Source of the DNA: Betaproteobacteria bacterium
GTDB lineage: Bacteria > Pseudomonadota > Gammaproteobacteria > Burkholderiales > SG8-39
Length of the DNA stretch: 9,641 nt
Reading direction: 5' to 3'
Assembly (NCBI GenBank): GCA_019245555.1
Contig: JAFARH010000279.1
Location: 1 to 9,641, forward strand
Shown: positions 1 through 7,034 of the stretch, in pieces
Position numbering within the stretch: position 1 is the stretch's first letter
How the letters are laid out: every line of letters begins with the position of its first letter
Notes under the pieces: model-generated
The model's database searches: none
Seen by the model: only the letters and a program-made list of their open reading frames with translations
Told to the model about the DNA's origin: nothing
Position numbers and translations under genes: made by a program

Positions 1-1344
1 GCTGAAGGTCTCGTCCGCCTCGACGATGCGCGCCTCGATCATCACCTGGCGTACGGCGACATCGATCTTGGCGAGGAGCTTGCGCACCTCTTCCAGGCGG
101 CTGGGCGTGTCCTGCACGAAGAGCGTGTTCGTGCGGGCGTCGACGACGGCGCTGCCGCGCTTGGACAGGATGCGCTGGGTCGGGTCAGAAAGCAGCTTCT
201 GCACGTCCGCCGCCTTCTGGTAGCTCATGGCGAAAGTCTCGGTGCGCGTCTGCTCGAGGTCCGATATCTGCTGCTGCGCCTCGAGCGCGAGCTTCTCGCG
301 CGTGGCGAGCTCGTCGCGCGGCGCGATCCAGATCACATTGCCGCTGCGGCGGCTGTCGAGACCGCGTGTCTGCAGGATGATCTCCAGCGCCTGGTCCCAG
401 GGCACGTCCTTCAGCCGCAGCGTGATGTTGCCCGTCACCGTGTCGCTCGTGATGATGTTGAGGTCGGTGAAGTCCGCGATCACGTTCAGCACGGCGCGCA
501 CTTCCACGTTCTGGAAGTTGAGCGAAAGCTTCTCGCCGGTGTAGCGGCCGCGCTGCGAAGTGCGCGAAGGATCCTGCGTCACCGCCTTCACCTCGAGCAC
601 GAACTGCGTGTCCGACTGATAGGCGTTGTGCTCCCACACGCCCTTCGGCTCGACCACCATGCGCACGTTGTCGCCCTGCTGGAAGGTCGTCACGGTGTTG
701 ACCGCCGTGCCGAAATCGACCACGTCGAGGCGCCGGCGCAGGTTGTCGGGCAGCGAGGTCTTGAGGAACTCGACGATAAGGTTCTGACCCTGCTGGCGGA
801 TGTCGATTCCGGTCGTGCTGTCGGACAGATCGACGACCACGCGGCCTTCGCCGGCGCGCCCGCGCCGGAAGTCGACGTCGCGGATCGCGTGCTTGGTGTC
901 GCTGCGGCCCTCGGCGAAGCTCGCGACCTGGCCGCCCGGCGCGGCCAGCGCCTGCTGCGGCTCGGTGAGCGTGATGAGCATGGTGCGGCCGTCGATCGAG
1001 GCCTCATGCGGCACCGAGCGGCGCAAGTTGAGCACGAGGCGCGTGCGGTCGCTGCCCTGCACGACGTTCATGCTGCGCAGGTCGCCCTGGCCGATGTCCT
1101 GAGAGGAACGGCCGAGGCCGTTCGCCGTGTTAGGGAAGTCGAATGCGATGCGAGCCGGATTCGCCACGGCGAAGTTCGGCGGCACGGTGCGCAGCGGCTC
1201 CTTGGTGGTGATCTTCACCACGGTCTTGGTGCCGGCCTGGGTGACTTCGAATCCCTCGATGCTGTTCGACTGCGCGGCGGCGAACCCACAGGCAGCCAGC
1301 CACAGCGTGAACGCGTAAAGGAGCCCTTGGATTTTCATTTTCAT
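1..1344 (-). CDS. pilQ: Type IV pilus secretin PilQ, N-terminal part (C-terminus beyond left edge)
   Basis: PilQ forms the outer-membrane ring through which the type IV pilus is extruded and retracted. The frame stays open from the ATG at 1344 to position 1, giving 448 complete codons; the secretin core that builds the pore lies outside. Visible regions in order: signal peptide about 1-24; first AMIN domain about 29-120 and second about 153-248, which bind peptidoglycan in this family; an STN/N0 domain about 272-330 (LSLNFQNVEVRAVLNVIADF); and an N1 (secretin_N) domain about 369-430, ending in VRQVMIEARIVEADETFS at the lip of the secretin core. The start overlaps the pilP stop (ATGA), and GGAGG at 1352-1356 sits 7 nt upstream. 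A second in-frame ATG at 1338 is possible but less well spaced. An oddity is a lipobox-like LAAC at residues 16-19 inside the signal peptide. The identification is secure from domain order and operon context. Confidence 0.96.
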   Translation of the reverse strand, partial: MKMKIQGLLYAFTLWLAACGFAAAQSNSIEGFEVTQAGTKTVVKITTKEPLRTVPPNFAVANPARIAFDFPNTANGLGRSSQDIGQGDLRSMNVVQGSDRTRLVLNLRRSVPHEASIDGRTMLITLTEPQQALAAPGGQVASFAEGRSDTKHAIRDVDFRRGRAGEGRVVVDLSDSTTGIDIRQQGQNLIVEFLKTSLPDNLRRRLDVVDFGTAVNTVTTFQQGDNVRMVVEPKGVWEHNAYQSDTQFVLEVKAVTQDPSRTSQRGRYTGEKLSLNFQNVEVRAVLNVIADFTDLNIITSDTVTGNITLRLKDVPWDQALEIILQTRGLDSRRSGNVIWIAPRDELATREKLALEAQQQISDLEQTRTETFAMSYQKAADVQKLLSDPTQRILSKRGSAVVDARTNTLFVQDTPSRLEEVRKLLAKIDVAVRQVMIEARIVEADETFS

Positions 1345-1889
1345 TTTTGCACCTCCACCAGTTGGAGCGCGCTCGCGCGCTCCACCCACTCGCCCGTGCC
1401 GTCCTGCACCAGCTCCTTCAGCTTGATACCGCCGTCGTCGATCGAGGTGATCACGCCGAAGTTCTGCCCCATGTAGTTGCCCTTCTTGACGCGGTACAGA
1501 TTGGGGCCCGCCTTCACCAGCGCGAAGGTCTCCTGGTCTTGGGTAATGGTGCCGAGCATCTGGATCGACTCGAGCGGAAAAGCCTCCAGCGGTTCCTTCA
1601 CTCGCTTCTCCTGCGCCGCGATCAGGCTCTGCTTGTCGCCGCTGCTCTTCACCGCTGCCTGCGCCACCTCGATGCGTTCCGGACGGAACGGATCGACCTG
1701 GCTCTCGCTCGTATACGGCACCGGCTCGTATGGCTTCACCTGCGGCAGCGGCGGCACCTGGCCGCGGAAGTCCTTGGTGGCCTCGGCGAGCTCCTGCTTC
1801 AGGTCGCCGTGTTCTTCACCGCCGCAGCCGGCAAGGCCGAGCGCGCAACCCGAAGCTACGACGGCGGCGAGGATAACGGCGCGCTTCAC
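1341..1889 (-). CDS. pilP: Type IV pilus assembly lipoprotein PilP
   Basis: PilP is an inner-membrane lipoprotein that links the PilN/PilO pair to the periplasmic domains of PilQ. The 182-residue product has a lipoprotein signal (residues 1-21) with lipobox LAGC, placing the lipidated cysteine at Cys22. A low-complexity linker rich in Pro, Glu and Lys follows to about residue 100 (it includes PPLPQVKPYEPVPYT). A beta-sandwich domain occupies about 103-178, with the family-typical EPLEAFPLESIQMLG lead-in and VKKGNYMGQNFGVI at about 134-147. The start is GTG at 1889, overlapping the pilO TGA as GTGA; no in-frame ATG lies before the conserved domain, and AAAGG sits about 9 nt upstream. The stop overlaps the pilQ start. 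Length and architecture match the family. Confidence 0.96.
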   Translation of the reverse strand: MKRAVILAAVVASGCALGLAGCGGEEHGDLKQELAEATKDFRGQVPPLPQVKPYEPVPYTSESQVDPFRPERIEVAQAAVKSSGDKQSLIAAQEKRVKEPLEAFPLESIQMLGTITQDQETFALVKAGPNLYRVKKGNYMGQNFGVITSIDDGGIKLKELVQDGTGEWVERASALQLVEVQK

Positions 1890-2530
1890 TTCTTCGCGCC
1901 TTTGGACGACCTGCGCTGCGCGGAAAGCTCGTCGTCATCGAGATAGCGGAAGGTACGCGCCGTCGCGTCCATCGCCAGAGTGCCTTTGCCTTCGTTCGTG
2001 ATGGTGACGTCGTTCAGCGTGACGATGCGCGGCAGCTGGCCGACGTCGCTCGCGAAGGCGCCCATGTCGTGATAGGAGCCGGTGACTTTCACCGAAATCG
2101 GCCGCTCGGCGTAGAACTCGCGAGTGATCTCCGAGGGCGCCGGCCGGAACAGCTCGAACTGCAGCCCGCGGCCGAGGCCCGCCTGATTGATGTCGACGAG
2201 CAGCGCGTCCATTTGCGAGCGGTTGGGCAGCTGGCGCAAGAGCGCGCCGAACTGCGTGTCGATCTCGCGCAGCTGCTGCCGGTGCAGGTCCAGGTTGATC
2301 GCCTGCTTCTTCTTGTCGAGATACGAGTCCTTGAGCTTCAACTCGGCGGCCTTCAGGTTGTCGAGGTCCTCGATCTGCGACGCGGTATCGAAAAAGTATC
2401 CGCCCACCGGAACCGCGATCAGGATGGCGATCACAGCGACGAGCTTGGGCGCGGCATGCCAGGTGCCCGGATCCTTCCAGTTGGTCCGCTTGAATTCCTC
2501 GACAATCGCGTTGAAGTTGATGGCGGCCAT
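1886..2530 (-). CDS. pilO: Type IV pilus inner-membrane alignment protein PilO
   Basis: PilO pairs with PilN in the inner membrane to form the periplasmic part of the alignment subcomplex that positions the motor under PilQ. The product is 214 residues: a short cytoplasmic N-terminus (1-28), one membrane segment about 29-48 (KLVAVIAILIAVPVGGYFF), a charged coiled-coil stretch about 50-100, and a ferredoxin-like periplasmic domain about 110-200 (RGLQFELFRPAPSEI, then FYAERPISVKVTGSYHDMGAF). The ATG at 2530 is chosen because it lies 2 nt after the pilN stop, has GAAGGG about 8 nt upstream, and gives the usual length. The reading frame remains open further upstream through pilN, but that part is out-of-frame pilN sequence and not protein. 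The stop overlaps the GTG start of pilP. Confidence 0.95.
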   Translation of the reverse strand: MAAINFNAIVEEFKRTNWKDPGTWHAAPKLVAVIAILIAVPVGGYFFDTASQIEDLDNLKAAELKLKDSYLDKKKQAINLDLHRQQLREIDTQFGALLRQLPNRSQMDALLVDINQAGLGRGLQFELFRPAPSEITREFYAERPISVKVTGSYHDMGAFASDVGQLPRIVTLNDVTITNEGKGTLAMDATARTFRYLDDDELSAQRRSSKGAKK

Positions 2531-2532
2531 GC

Positions 2533-3135
2533 TCAGCCCTTCGTTGCCGGTGCCGCGCCAGGCTTGGCCGCGGGCGCCGTGGGCGCCGCTTCGCGCTTGA
2601 GCGACAAATTGAGGTTGAACTCGGAGACGCGCTTCTTCTCGACCATGGCGGCCTTGACTTCGATCAGCTCGGGTGCGCCGAGCCAGCGCGAAGTCTCGAT
2701 GTTGCGCATCAGGGTCGAGACGCGGGCGTTGGATTGCGCATAGCCGACGAGCGCAATGCGCGAGCCTTTCTGCGTGAGCGATTTGAGGTACACGCCCTCC
2801 GGCATTTGCTTCACCAGCTCGTCGAGCAGGTGCACCGTCTGTGCCCGATCGGCTTGCAGCGTCTCGATCACCTGCTTGCGCGCGAGCAGCGCACGGATCT
2901 CGTCCTTCAGCTTGTCGATCTCGGCGATCTCGGTGTCGAGCTTGGCGATCTCGCTTTTCAGGAACGTATTGCGGCTCTCTTGCTCGCTGATGCGCTCGGC
3001 AAAGGTCAGGTGCATCAGCAGAACGATCGCAAGGCCGAGGCCGAAGGTCATGCCGCACACGACGGCGAACTGCGTCTTCGCGCGTTTGCGCTTCTCCGCG
3101 CGATGGGGAAGTAGGTTGACGCGGGCGGTGCTCAT
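2533..3135 (-). CDS. pilN: Type IV pilus inner-membrane protein PilN
   Basis: PilN is a bitopic inner-membrane protein: its cytoplasmic N-terminal tail binds PilM, and its periplasmic domain pairs with PilO. The 200-residue product begins MSTARVNLLPHRAEKRKR. VNLLP at residues 6-10 corresponds to the conserved INLLP PilM-docking motif of the family. A basic stretch precedes one membrane segment at about 22-45. A heptad-like coiled coil covers about 47-95 (SEIAKLDTEIAEIDKLKDEI), a ferredoxin-like domain about 100-180, and an Ala/Pro/Lys tail about 184-200. The ATG at 3135 is preferred over upstream in-frame starts because it places VNLLP at the N-terminus and overlaps the pilM stop as ATGA. The upstream GGAG is 12 nt away, so translation probably depends on coupling to pilM. 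Confidence 0.95.
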   Translation of the reverse strand: MSTARVNLLPHRAEKRKRAKTQFAVVCGMTFGLGLAIVLLMHLTFAERISEQESRNTFLKSEIAKLDTEIAEIDKLKDEIRALLARKQVIETLQADRAQTVHLLDELVKQMPEGVYLKSLTQKGSRIALVGYAQSNARVSTLMRNIETSRWLGAPELIEVKAAMVEKKRVSEFNLNLSLKREAAPTAPAAKPGAAPATKG

Positions 3136-4208
3136 TGCGGGTCGAATCTCCGCATTGCCAGGCCGCACGCCACGATGAGCGACGGCGCATCGACGATCAG
3201 GCGCTTCAGCTGCACGCGCGGCGAGGTCTGCATTTGCGCGAATGGGTTCGCCACGCTGCACGGCACCTGGGCACGCGTGTTCACCACCTCGTCCAGCCCC
3301 GGGATCACGGCCGAGCCGCCGGCGAGGAGGATGTGCTCGACCGTGTGGTATTGCGTCGAGGTGAAGAAGAACTGCAGCGCGCGCTGGATCTCGCCCGAGA
3401 GGTTTTCCATGAACGGGCGGAGCACCTCGGCTTCGAAATCGTCCGGTAAGCCGCCCGAGCGCTTGGCGTTCTCGGCCTCTTCCGGGCTCATGCCGTAGCG
3501 CGTCACGATCTCCTGCGTAAGCTGGTTTCCGCCGAAGGCCTGCTCACGGGTGTAGATCGACTGGTCGTTGCGCAGCACGGTCACCTGCATGACGTTCGCG
3601 CCAACGTCGACCACTGCGATGTTCTGATCCTTGCCGCCATTGGGCAGCGCCTGGACGACGAGCGAAAGCGCCGTCTGCTGCGCGAACGATTCGACGTCCA
3701 TGACGAGCGCCTTCAGTCCCGCGGAGTCGGCGACCGCGACGCGGTCTTCGACTTTTTCCTTGCGCGTCGCGGCTATCAGCACTTCCTGCTCTTCAGGATT
3801 TGTGGCGGACGGGCCGATGACCTGGAAGTCGAGGTTCACTTCCTCGAGCGCGAATGGGATGTACTGGTTCGCCTCGCTCTCGACCTGCACCTCGAGCTCT
3901 TCGACGCGCAAGCTCGCGGGCACCACGATCTTCTTCGAGATGACCGCGCCGGTCGGCACAGCCATTGCGACATGCTTCGTGCGTGTGCCGAGACGCTTGT
4001 GCGCTCGGCGCACGGCATCGGTCACGGCTTCGAGGTTGTTGATGTTGCCGTCAACGACTGCATCGCGCGCCAGGGGCTCGATCGCATAGCGCTCGACCCG
4101 ATAACCGCCCTTGCCGGCGTCGACAATCTCGAGCATCTTGACCGATGACGAGCTGATGTCGAGGCCGAACAACGGGGGCGCCTTGGGCGTAAACAGGTCG
4201 AATTGCAT
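3132..4208 (-). CDS. pilM: Type IV pilus cytoplasmic actin-like ATPase PilM
   Basis: PilM is a cytoplasmic FtsA/actin-fold protein that binds nucleotide and the PilN tail, connecting the inner-membrane complex to the cytoplasmic motor. The product has 358 residues, the usual length. The actin-fold signatures are present: phosphate-1 loop GLDISSSSVKMLEI (about 15-28), phosphate-2 loop VVDVGANVMQVTVL (199-212), and the adenosine motif LLAGGSAVIPGL (294-305). The PilM-typical segment PFALEEVNLDFQVIGPS lies at about 118-134. There is no signal peptide or membrane segment. ATG at 4208 is supported by GGGG at 4219-4222, 10 nt upstream, and by the conserved FGLDISSSSVK near the N-terminus. It is the first gene of the minus-strand operon, and its stop overlaps the pilN start. 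Its promoter should lie in 4209-4382. Confidence 0.97.
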   Translation of the reverse strand: MQFDLFTPKAPPLFGLDISSSSVKMLEIVDAGKGGYRVERYAIEPLARDAVVDGNINNLEAVTDAVRRAHKRLGTRTKHVAMAVPTGAVISKKIVVPASLRVEELEVQVESEANQYIPFALEEVNLDFQVIGPSATNPEEQEVLIAATRKEKVEDRVAVADSAGLKALVMDVESFAQQTALSLVVQALPNGGKDQNIAVVDVGANVMQVTVLRNDQSIYTREQAFGGNQLTQEIVTRYGMSPEEAENAKRSGGLPDDFEAEVLRPFMENLSGEIQRALQFFFTSTQYHTVEHILLAGGSAVIPGLDEVVNTRAQVPCSVANPFAQMQTSPRVQLKRLIVDAPSLIVACGLAMRRFDPQ

Positions 4209-4225
4209 TCGTTGTTTTCCCCTTT

Positions 4226-4252
4226 ATGTATCGCAGCTTAGCCACGATACGT
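4226..4252. repeat. Inverted repeat upstream of pilM, candidate operator
   Basis: Arms ATGTATCG (4226-4233) and CGATACGT (4245-4252) are reverse complements at 7 of 8 positions, with a perfect 6-bp inner core GTATCG/CGATAC and an 11-bp spacer. The dyad ends just before the pilM ribosome binding site. In pilM mRNA the imperfect position would be a C-A mismatch, which favours a protein-binding DNA site over an RNA hairpin. Function is inferred from symmetry and position only. Confidence 0.45.
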
Positions 4253-4293
4253 AGAATTAGCCTGAAATCCTAGCAATAACCCCCCCTGGTGTC

Positions 4294-4303
4294 TAGTTAA
4301 CTA
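4294..4303. repeat. 10-bp perfect palindrome TAGTTAACTA in the control region
   Basis: TAGTTAACTA is perfectly self-complementary, AT-rich within a GC-rich setting, and sits about 20 bp upstream of the putative TATGAT -10 box for the PBP1A gene. It could overlap the -35 position or be a regulator site. A 10-bp palindrome can arise by chance, so the role is uncertain. Confidence 0.35.
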
Positions 4304-4322
4304 ATCCGCGGGGGGCCGCAGG

Positions 4323-4328
4323 TATGAT
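4323..4328 (+). promoter_or_regulatory. Putative -10 box for the PBP1A gene
   Basis: TATGAT differs from TATAAT at one position and would place transcription start near 4335, giving an untranslated leader of about 48 nt. No strong -35 element is seen at the normal spacing, so the promoter is weak, needs an activator, or the box is fortuitous. Confidence 0.3.
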
Positions 4329-4382
4329 GCGACGATCGCTTGGGCGCATGCAATAGCGCGGCTTTGAGGGTCTAACTTCCCG

Positions 4383-6698
4383 ATGTGGCTTCGTTTTCTC
4401 GGCTTTCCGCTGGCCCTCGCCGCGGGCGTGGTGGCGGCTGCCTTGCTGGTGCTCGGGCTCGTCGTCGTCCTCGCGTATCCCAACCTGCCCGAGCTTGATG
4501 CGCTCACCGCGTACCAGCCGAAGATTCCGCTGCGGATCTACACGGCGGACGGCACGCTGATCGGTGAATTCGGCGAGGAGCGGCGAGCGGTCGTCGCTAT
4601 CGCGGATGTACCGCCGCTCCTCAAGCACGCGATCATCGCCGCCGAGGACGAGCGCTTCTACCAGCATCCGGGGATCGATTACATCGGCGTACTGCGCGCC
4701 GCCTATACCAATCTCGTCTATGGCGGCCGGCGCCAGGGCGCGAGCACCATCACCATGCAGGTGGCGCGCAACTTCTTTCTTTCCTCGGAGAAGACGCTCA
4801 CCCGCAAGCTCTACGAGGCGCTGCTCGCCTTCAAGATCGAGCACAGCCTGAACAAGGAGCAGATCCTCGAGCTCTACGTAAACCAGATTTACCTCGGGCA
4901 GCGCGCCTATGGCTTCGGTGCGGCGTCGCAGACCTATTTCGGCAAGTCCCTCGATCAGCTGAGCCTGGGTGAAATCGCCATGCTCGCGGGCCTACCGAAG
5001 GCGCCTTCGCTTTACAACCCGATTGCCAACCCGCAGCGCGCCAAGCAGCGACAGGGCTATGTGCTACGTCGTATGAGCGAGCTTGGCTACATTACTGCAG
5101 CCCAGTATGACGAGGCGACCAAAGCGCCATTGCGGGCAAGACGAGAAGTGAGCGAATACTCCGTGCATGCAGAATTCTTGGCCGAGATGGTGCGCCAAGC
5201 ACTTGCCGAGCATTACCCAGAAGACGTCTATACGCGCGGCTTCCGCGTCTACACGACGCTCCGGAAGGGCGATCAGGAAGCTGCGTACGACGCAGTGAGA
5301 AAAGGCGCCCTCGAATACGACCGCCGGCAAGGCTACCGCGGACCTGAGGGCTTCTACGAAATGCGGCCGGACGCGACCGAAGACGAGTACGACGATGCGC
5401 TCGCCGACCATCCCGACAGCGACGACCTGCTCGCCGCAATCACGCTTTCAGCTGACGCGAAGCAGGTCGAGGCGGGCCTGCGCAGCGGCGAGAAGATCGT
5501 GGTCACTGGTGAGGGATTGCGCTTCGCGGCGCGCTCGCTCGAGCCGAAGACGGCGCAGCAAAAGCGCATCCGCCGTGGCTCGATCATCCGCGTGCAGCGC
5601 GAAGGGAAGAACTGGCAGATTGTCCAACTGCCGGAAATCGAGGCCGCGTTCATCTCGCTCGATCCGCAGGACGGCGCCATCCGCTCGCTCGTCGGCGGCT
5701 TCGACTTCGGCCGCACGAAGTTTAATCACGTGACGCAAGCGTGGCGCCAGCCAGGTTCGTCGTTTAAGCCTTTCATCTACTCGGCCGCGCTCGAGAAGGG
5801 CTTTACGCCCGCTACCGTGATTCCCGATGAACCCGTCGTGCTGGAGGCCGAAGAGACCGGCAGCCAGCGCTGGGAACCAAAGAACTTCGACGGCAAGTTC
5901 GAAGGGCCGATGCGCATGCGCACGGCGCTCACTAAATCGAAGAACATGGTGTCGATCCGCATCCTCGATGCGATCGGCGCGAAGTATGCGCAGGAATACG
6001 TCACGCGCTTTGGCTTCGATGCCGACCGGCATCCGCCCTACCTCACCATGGCGCTCGGTGCCGGCGCCGTGACGATGTGGCAGCTCGCACGCGGCTATTC
6101 CGTGTTCGCCAACGGCGGCTTTCTCGTCCAGCCGTACTTCATCCACAAGATCGTCGATGATCGCGGCAACGTGCTCGCGCTCGCCGAGCCGAAGCGCTCT
6201 GGCGACGAGGCACTGCGCGTCATCGATGCGCGCAACGCGTTCATCATGGACAACATGATGCAGGACGTGACGCGGGTGGGGACCGCAGCGCGCGCGGCCC
6301 GCCTCGGACGCTCGGACCTTGCGGGCAAGACAGGGACCACCAACGAATTCGTCGATGCCTGGTTCGCGGGCTACCAGCCGACGCTCGTCGCGATCGCATG
6401 GGTTGGCTTCGACCAGCCGAAGACGCTGGGCCGCAACCAGACCGGCGGCGTAGTGGCGCTGCCGATCTGGGTGTCGTACATGGAGAAAGCGCTCAAGGAT
6501 GTTCCGGAGATGCCGCGCGAGATGCCGCCGGGCATCGTGGTGCTTCCGACAGGACCCTATCCCACGGCTGGCGGCGAAAGCAGCATGGTTCCCGAGTTCT
6601 TCTACCAAAAGGCAGTGCCACCCCCGGAGGTGCTGCAACCCGGCCCGAACGTGGAGCCGGTGCCTGCGCCGTCCCAGCCGCCAAGCCCGCCTGCTTAG
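4383..6698 (+). CDS. mrcA: Bifunctional penicillin-binding protein 1A (glycosyltransferase/transpeptidase)
   Basis: A class A PBP that polymerises lipid II into glycan strands and cross-links their peptides in the periplasm. The product has 771 residues: membrane anchor about 8-31, then a GT51 domain about 50-230 with EDERF (88-92, catalytic Glu88), QGASTITMQVARN (118-130) and KEQILELYVNQIYLG (158-172, second catalytic Glu163). An OB-like insert covers about 315-420, including an acidic stretch. The transpeptidase domain has SSFK (459-462, nucleophile Ser459), SKN (519-521) and KTGTT (649-653), so both activities look intact. The C-terminus is Pro-rich. An in-frame TGA at 4365 rules out a longer product from an upstream start; GAGGG at 4366-4370 lies 12 nt before ATG, longer than ideal. 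It diverges from pilM and ends tail to tail with cyaY. The gene is also called ponA. Confidence 0.97.
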   Translation: MWLRFLGFPLALAAGVVAAALLVLGLVVVLAYPNLPELDALTAYQPKIPLRIYTADGTLIGEFGEERRAVVAIADVPPLLKHAIIAAEDERFYQHPGIDYIGVLRAAYTNLVYGGRRQGASTITMQVARNFFLSSEKTLTRKLYEALLAFKIEHSLNKEQILELYVNQIYLGQRAYGFGAASQTYFGKSLDQLSLGEIAMLAGLPKAPSLYNPIANPQRAKQRQGYVLRRMSELGYITAAQYDEATKAPLRARREVSEYSVHAEFLAEMVRQALAEHYPEDVYTRGFRVYTTLRKGDQEAAYDAVRKGALEYDRRQGYRGPEGFYEMRPDATEDEYDDALADHPDSDDLLAAITLSADAKQVEAGLRSGEKIVVTGEGLRFAARSLEPKTAQQKRIRRGSIIRVQREGKNWQIVQLPEIEAAFISLDPQDGAIRSLVGGFDFGRTKFNHVTQAWRQPGSSFKPFIYSAALEKGFTPATVIPDEPVVLEAEETGSQRWEPKNFDGKFEGPMRMRTALTKSKNMVSIRILDAIGAKYAQEYVTRFGFDADRHPPYLTMALGAGAVTMWQLARGYSVFANGGFLVQPYFIHKIVDDRGNVLALAEPKRSGDEALRVIDARNAFIMDNMMQDVTRVGTAARAARLGRSDLAGKTGTTNEFVDAWFAGYQPTLVAIAWVGFDQPKTLGRNQTGGVVALPIWVSYMEKALKDVPEMPREMPPGIVVLPTGPYPTAGGESSMVPEFFYQKAVPPPEVLQPGPNVEPVPAPSQPPSPPA

Positions 6699-7015
6699 GG
6701 CTTCAGACGCACCGGTTGTCCGCTCTGCGCGGAGACGAGCTTCGATAGCGCCGCGAAAAGCTCCGTACCATCGCGGGTATCACGCCAGGCACCTGCATCC
6801 CATCGGAAATGGAAGCCGCCGGAGCGCGCGGCGACCCAGATCTCGCGCGCGGCGGCGTGGCGATTGATGATCATCTTCGAGCCATCGGCGTACTCAATCT
6901 CGATTACGCCGCCGGGCTTGAGCTCGACGTCGGCGTCGACGCCAGTCTCTTCGAGCGCTGCCTCGATGCGGCTGAGTGCCTGCTCGGCGAGCGCGGCAAA
7001 TTCGGATTCGTCCAT
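6695..7015 (-). CDS. cyaY: Frataxin-like iron-binding protein CyaY
   Basis: CyaY is the bacterial frataxin, a small cytoplasmic protein that binds iron and the cysteine desulfurase IscS and modulates iron-sulfur cluster assembly. The 106-residue product matches the family length. The first helix MDESEFAALAEQALSRIEAAL carries the acidic residues typical of the iron-binding ridge. It is followed by the beta-sheet segments VIEIEYADGSKMIINRH and REIWVAARSGGFHFRW, which closely resemble the E. coli CyaY core (GSKIIINRQ, VWLATKQGGYHF, from memory). The ATG at 7015 fits the conserved N-terminus, although only a weak purine-rich stretch precedes it. Its TAA (6695-6697) overlaps the PBP1A TAG (6696-6698), so the two convergent genes share three bases and have no terminator between them. 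The start is 19 bp from that of the divergent lptM. Confidence 0.95.
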   Translation of the reverse strand: MDESEFAALAEQALSRIEAALEETGVDADVELKPGGVIEIEYADGSKMIINRHAAAREIWVAARSGGFHFRWDAGAWRDTRDGTELFAALSKLVSAQSGQPVRLKP

Positions 7016-7034
7016 GCGTTACCATCTTGATTTT
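7016..7034. promoter_or_regulatory. 19-bp divergent gap between cyaY and lptM
   Basis: Only 19 bp separate the start codons of cyaY (minus) and lptM (plus), too little for a promoter plus leader for either gene. The promoter of lptM-lysA should therefore lie inside the cyaY coding sequence, and that of cyaY inside lptM or lysA. I see no clear -35/-10 pair in the gap itself. Confidence 0.5.

Larger units (their letters stand above)
4209..4382. promoter_or_regulatory. Divergent intergenic control region between pilM and PBP1A gene
   Basis: This 174-bp gap must hold the promoters of the minus-strand pil operon and the plus-strand PBP1A gene. On the plus strand TATGAT at 4323-4328 matches the sigma-70 -10 consensus at 5 of 6 positions, but no good -35 box sits 16-18 bp upstream (TTAACT at 4297-4302 would need a 20-bp spacer). 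For pilM, TTGCTA (4276-4271, minus) is a possible -35, but no convincing -10 follows it. The region also holds a dyad at 4226-4252, a 10-bp palindrome at 4294-4303, and C7 and G6 runs flanking that palindrome. The regulatory role is inferred from position; promoter elements are tentative. Confidence 0.6.

Noticed and set aside
628..1476. A 282-codon plus-strand open frame over pilQ and pilP
   Set aside because: It is antisense to conserved AMIN-domain coding sequence of pilQ, with no ribosome site or recognisable protein features.
2531..3190. Long upstream extension of the pilO reading frame (to a start near 3190)
   Set aside because: The extension reads out-of-frame through pilN and is Arg-rich nonsense; pilO has its own ATG with a ribosome site at 2530.
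3136..3261. N-terminal extension of pilN by 42 codons
   Set aside because: It would overlap pilM and bury the conserved VNLLP tail motif internally; the ATGA overlap start at 3135 fits the family.
5361..5460. Acidic stretch in PBP1A (about residues 327-360) considered as an unusual insertion
   Set aside because: It falls in the OB-like linker region typical of PBP1A, and proteobacterial homologues carry acidic sequence there; nothing indicates an added domain.
5448..6638. A 396-codon open frame on the minus strand opposite the PBP1A gene
   Set aside because: It lies wholly antisense to the transpeptidase domain, its translation is rich in Arg, His, Ala and Asp with no recognisable motif, and such frames are expected in GC-rich DNA.
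6719..6733. Inverted repeat TCCGC-N5-GCGGA just after the PBP1A stop, considered as a terminator
   Set aside because: The stem is only 5 bp, lies within cyaY coding sequence, and is not followed by a T-run on either strand.
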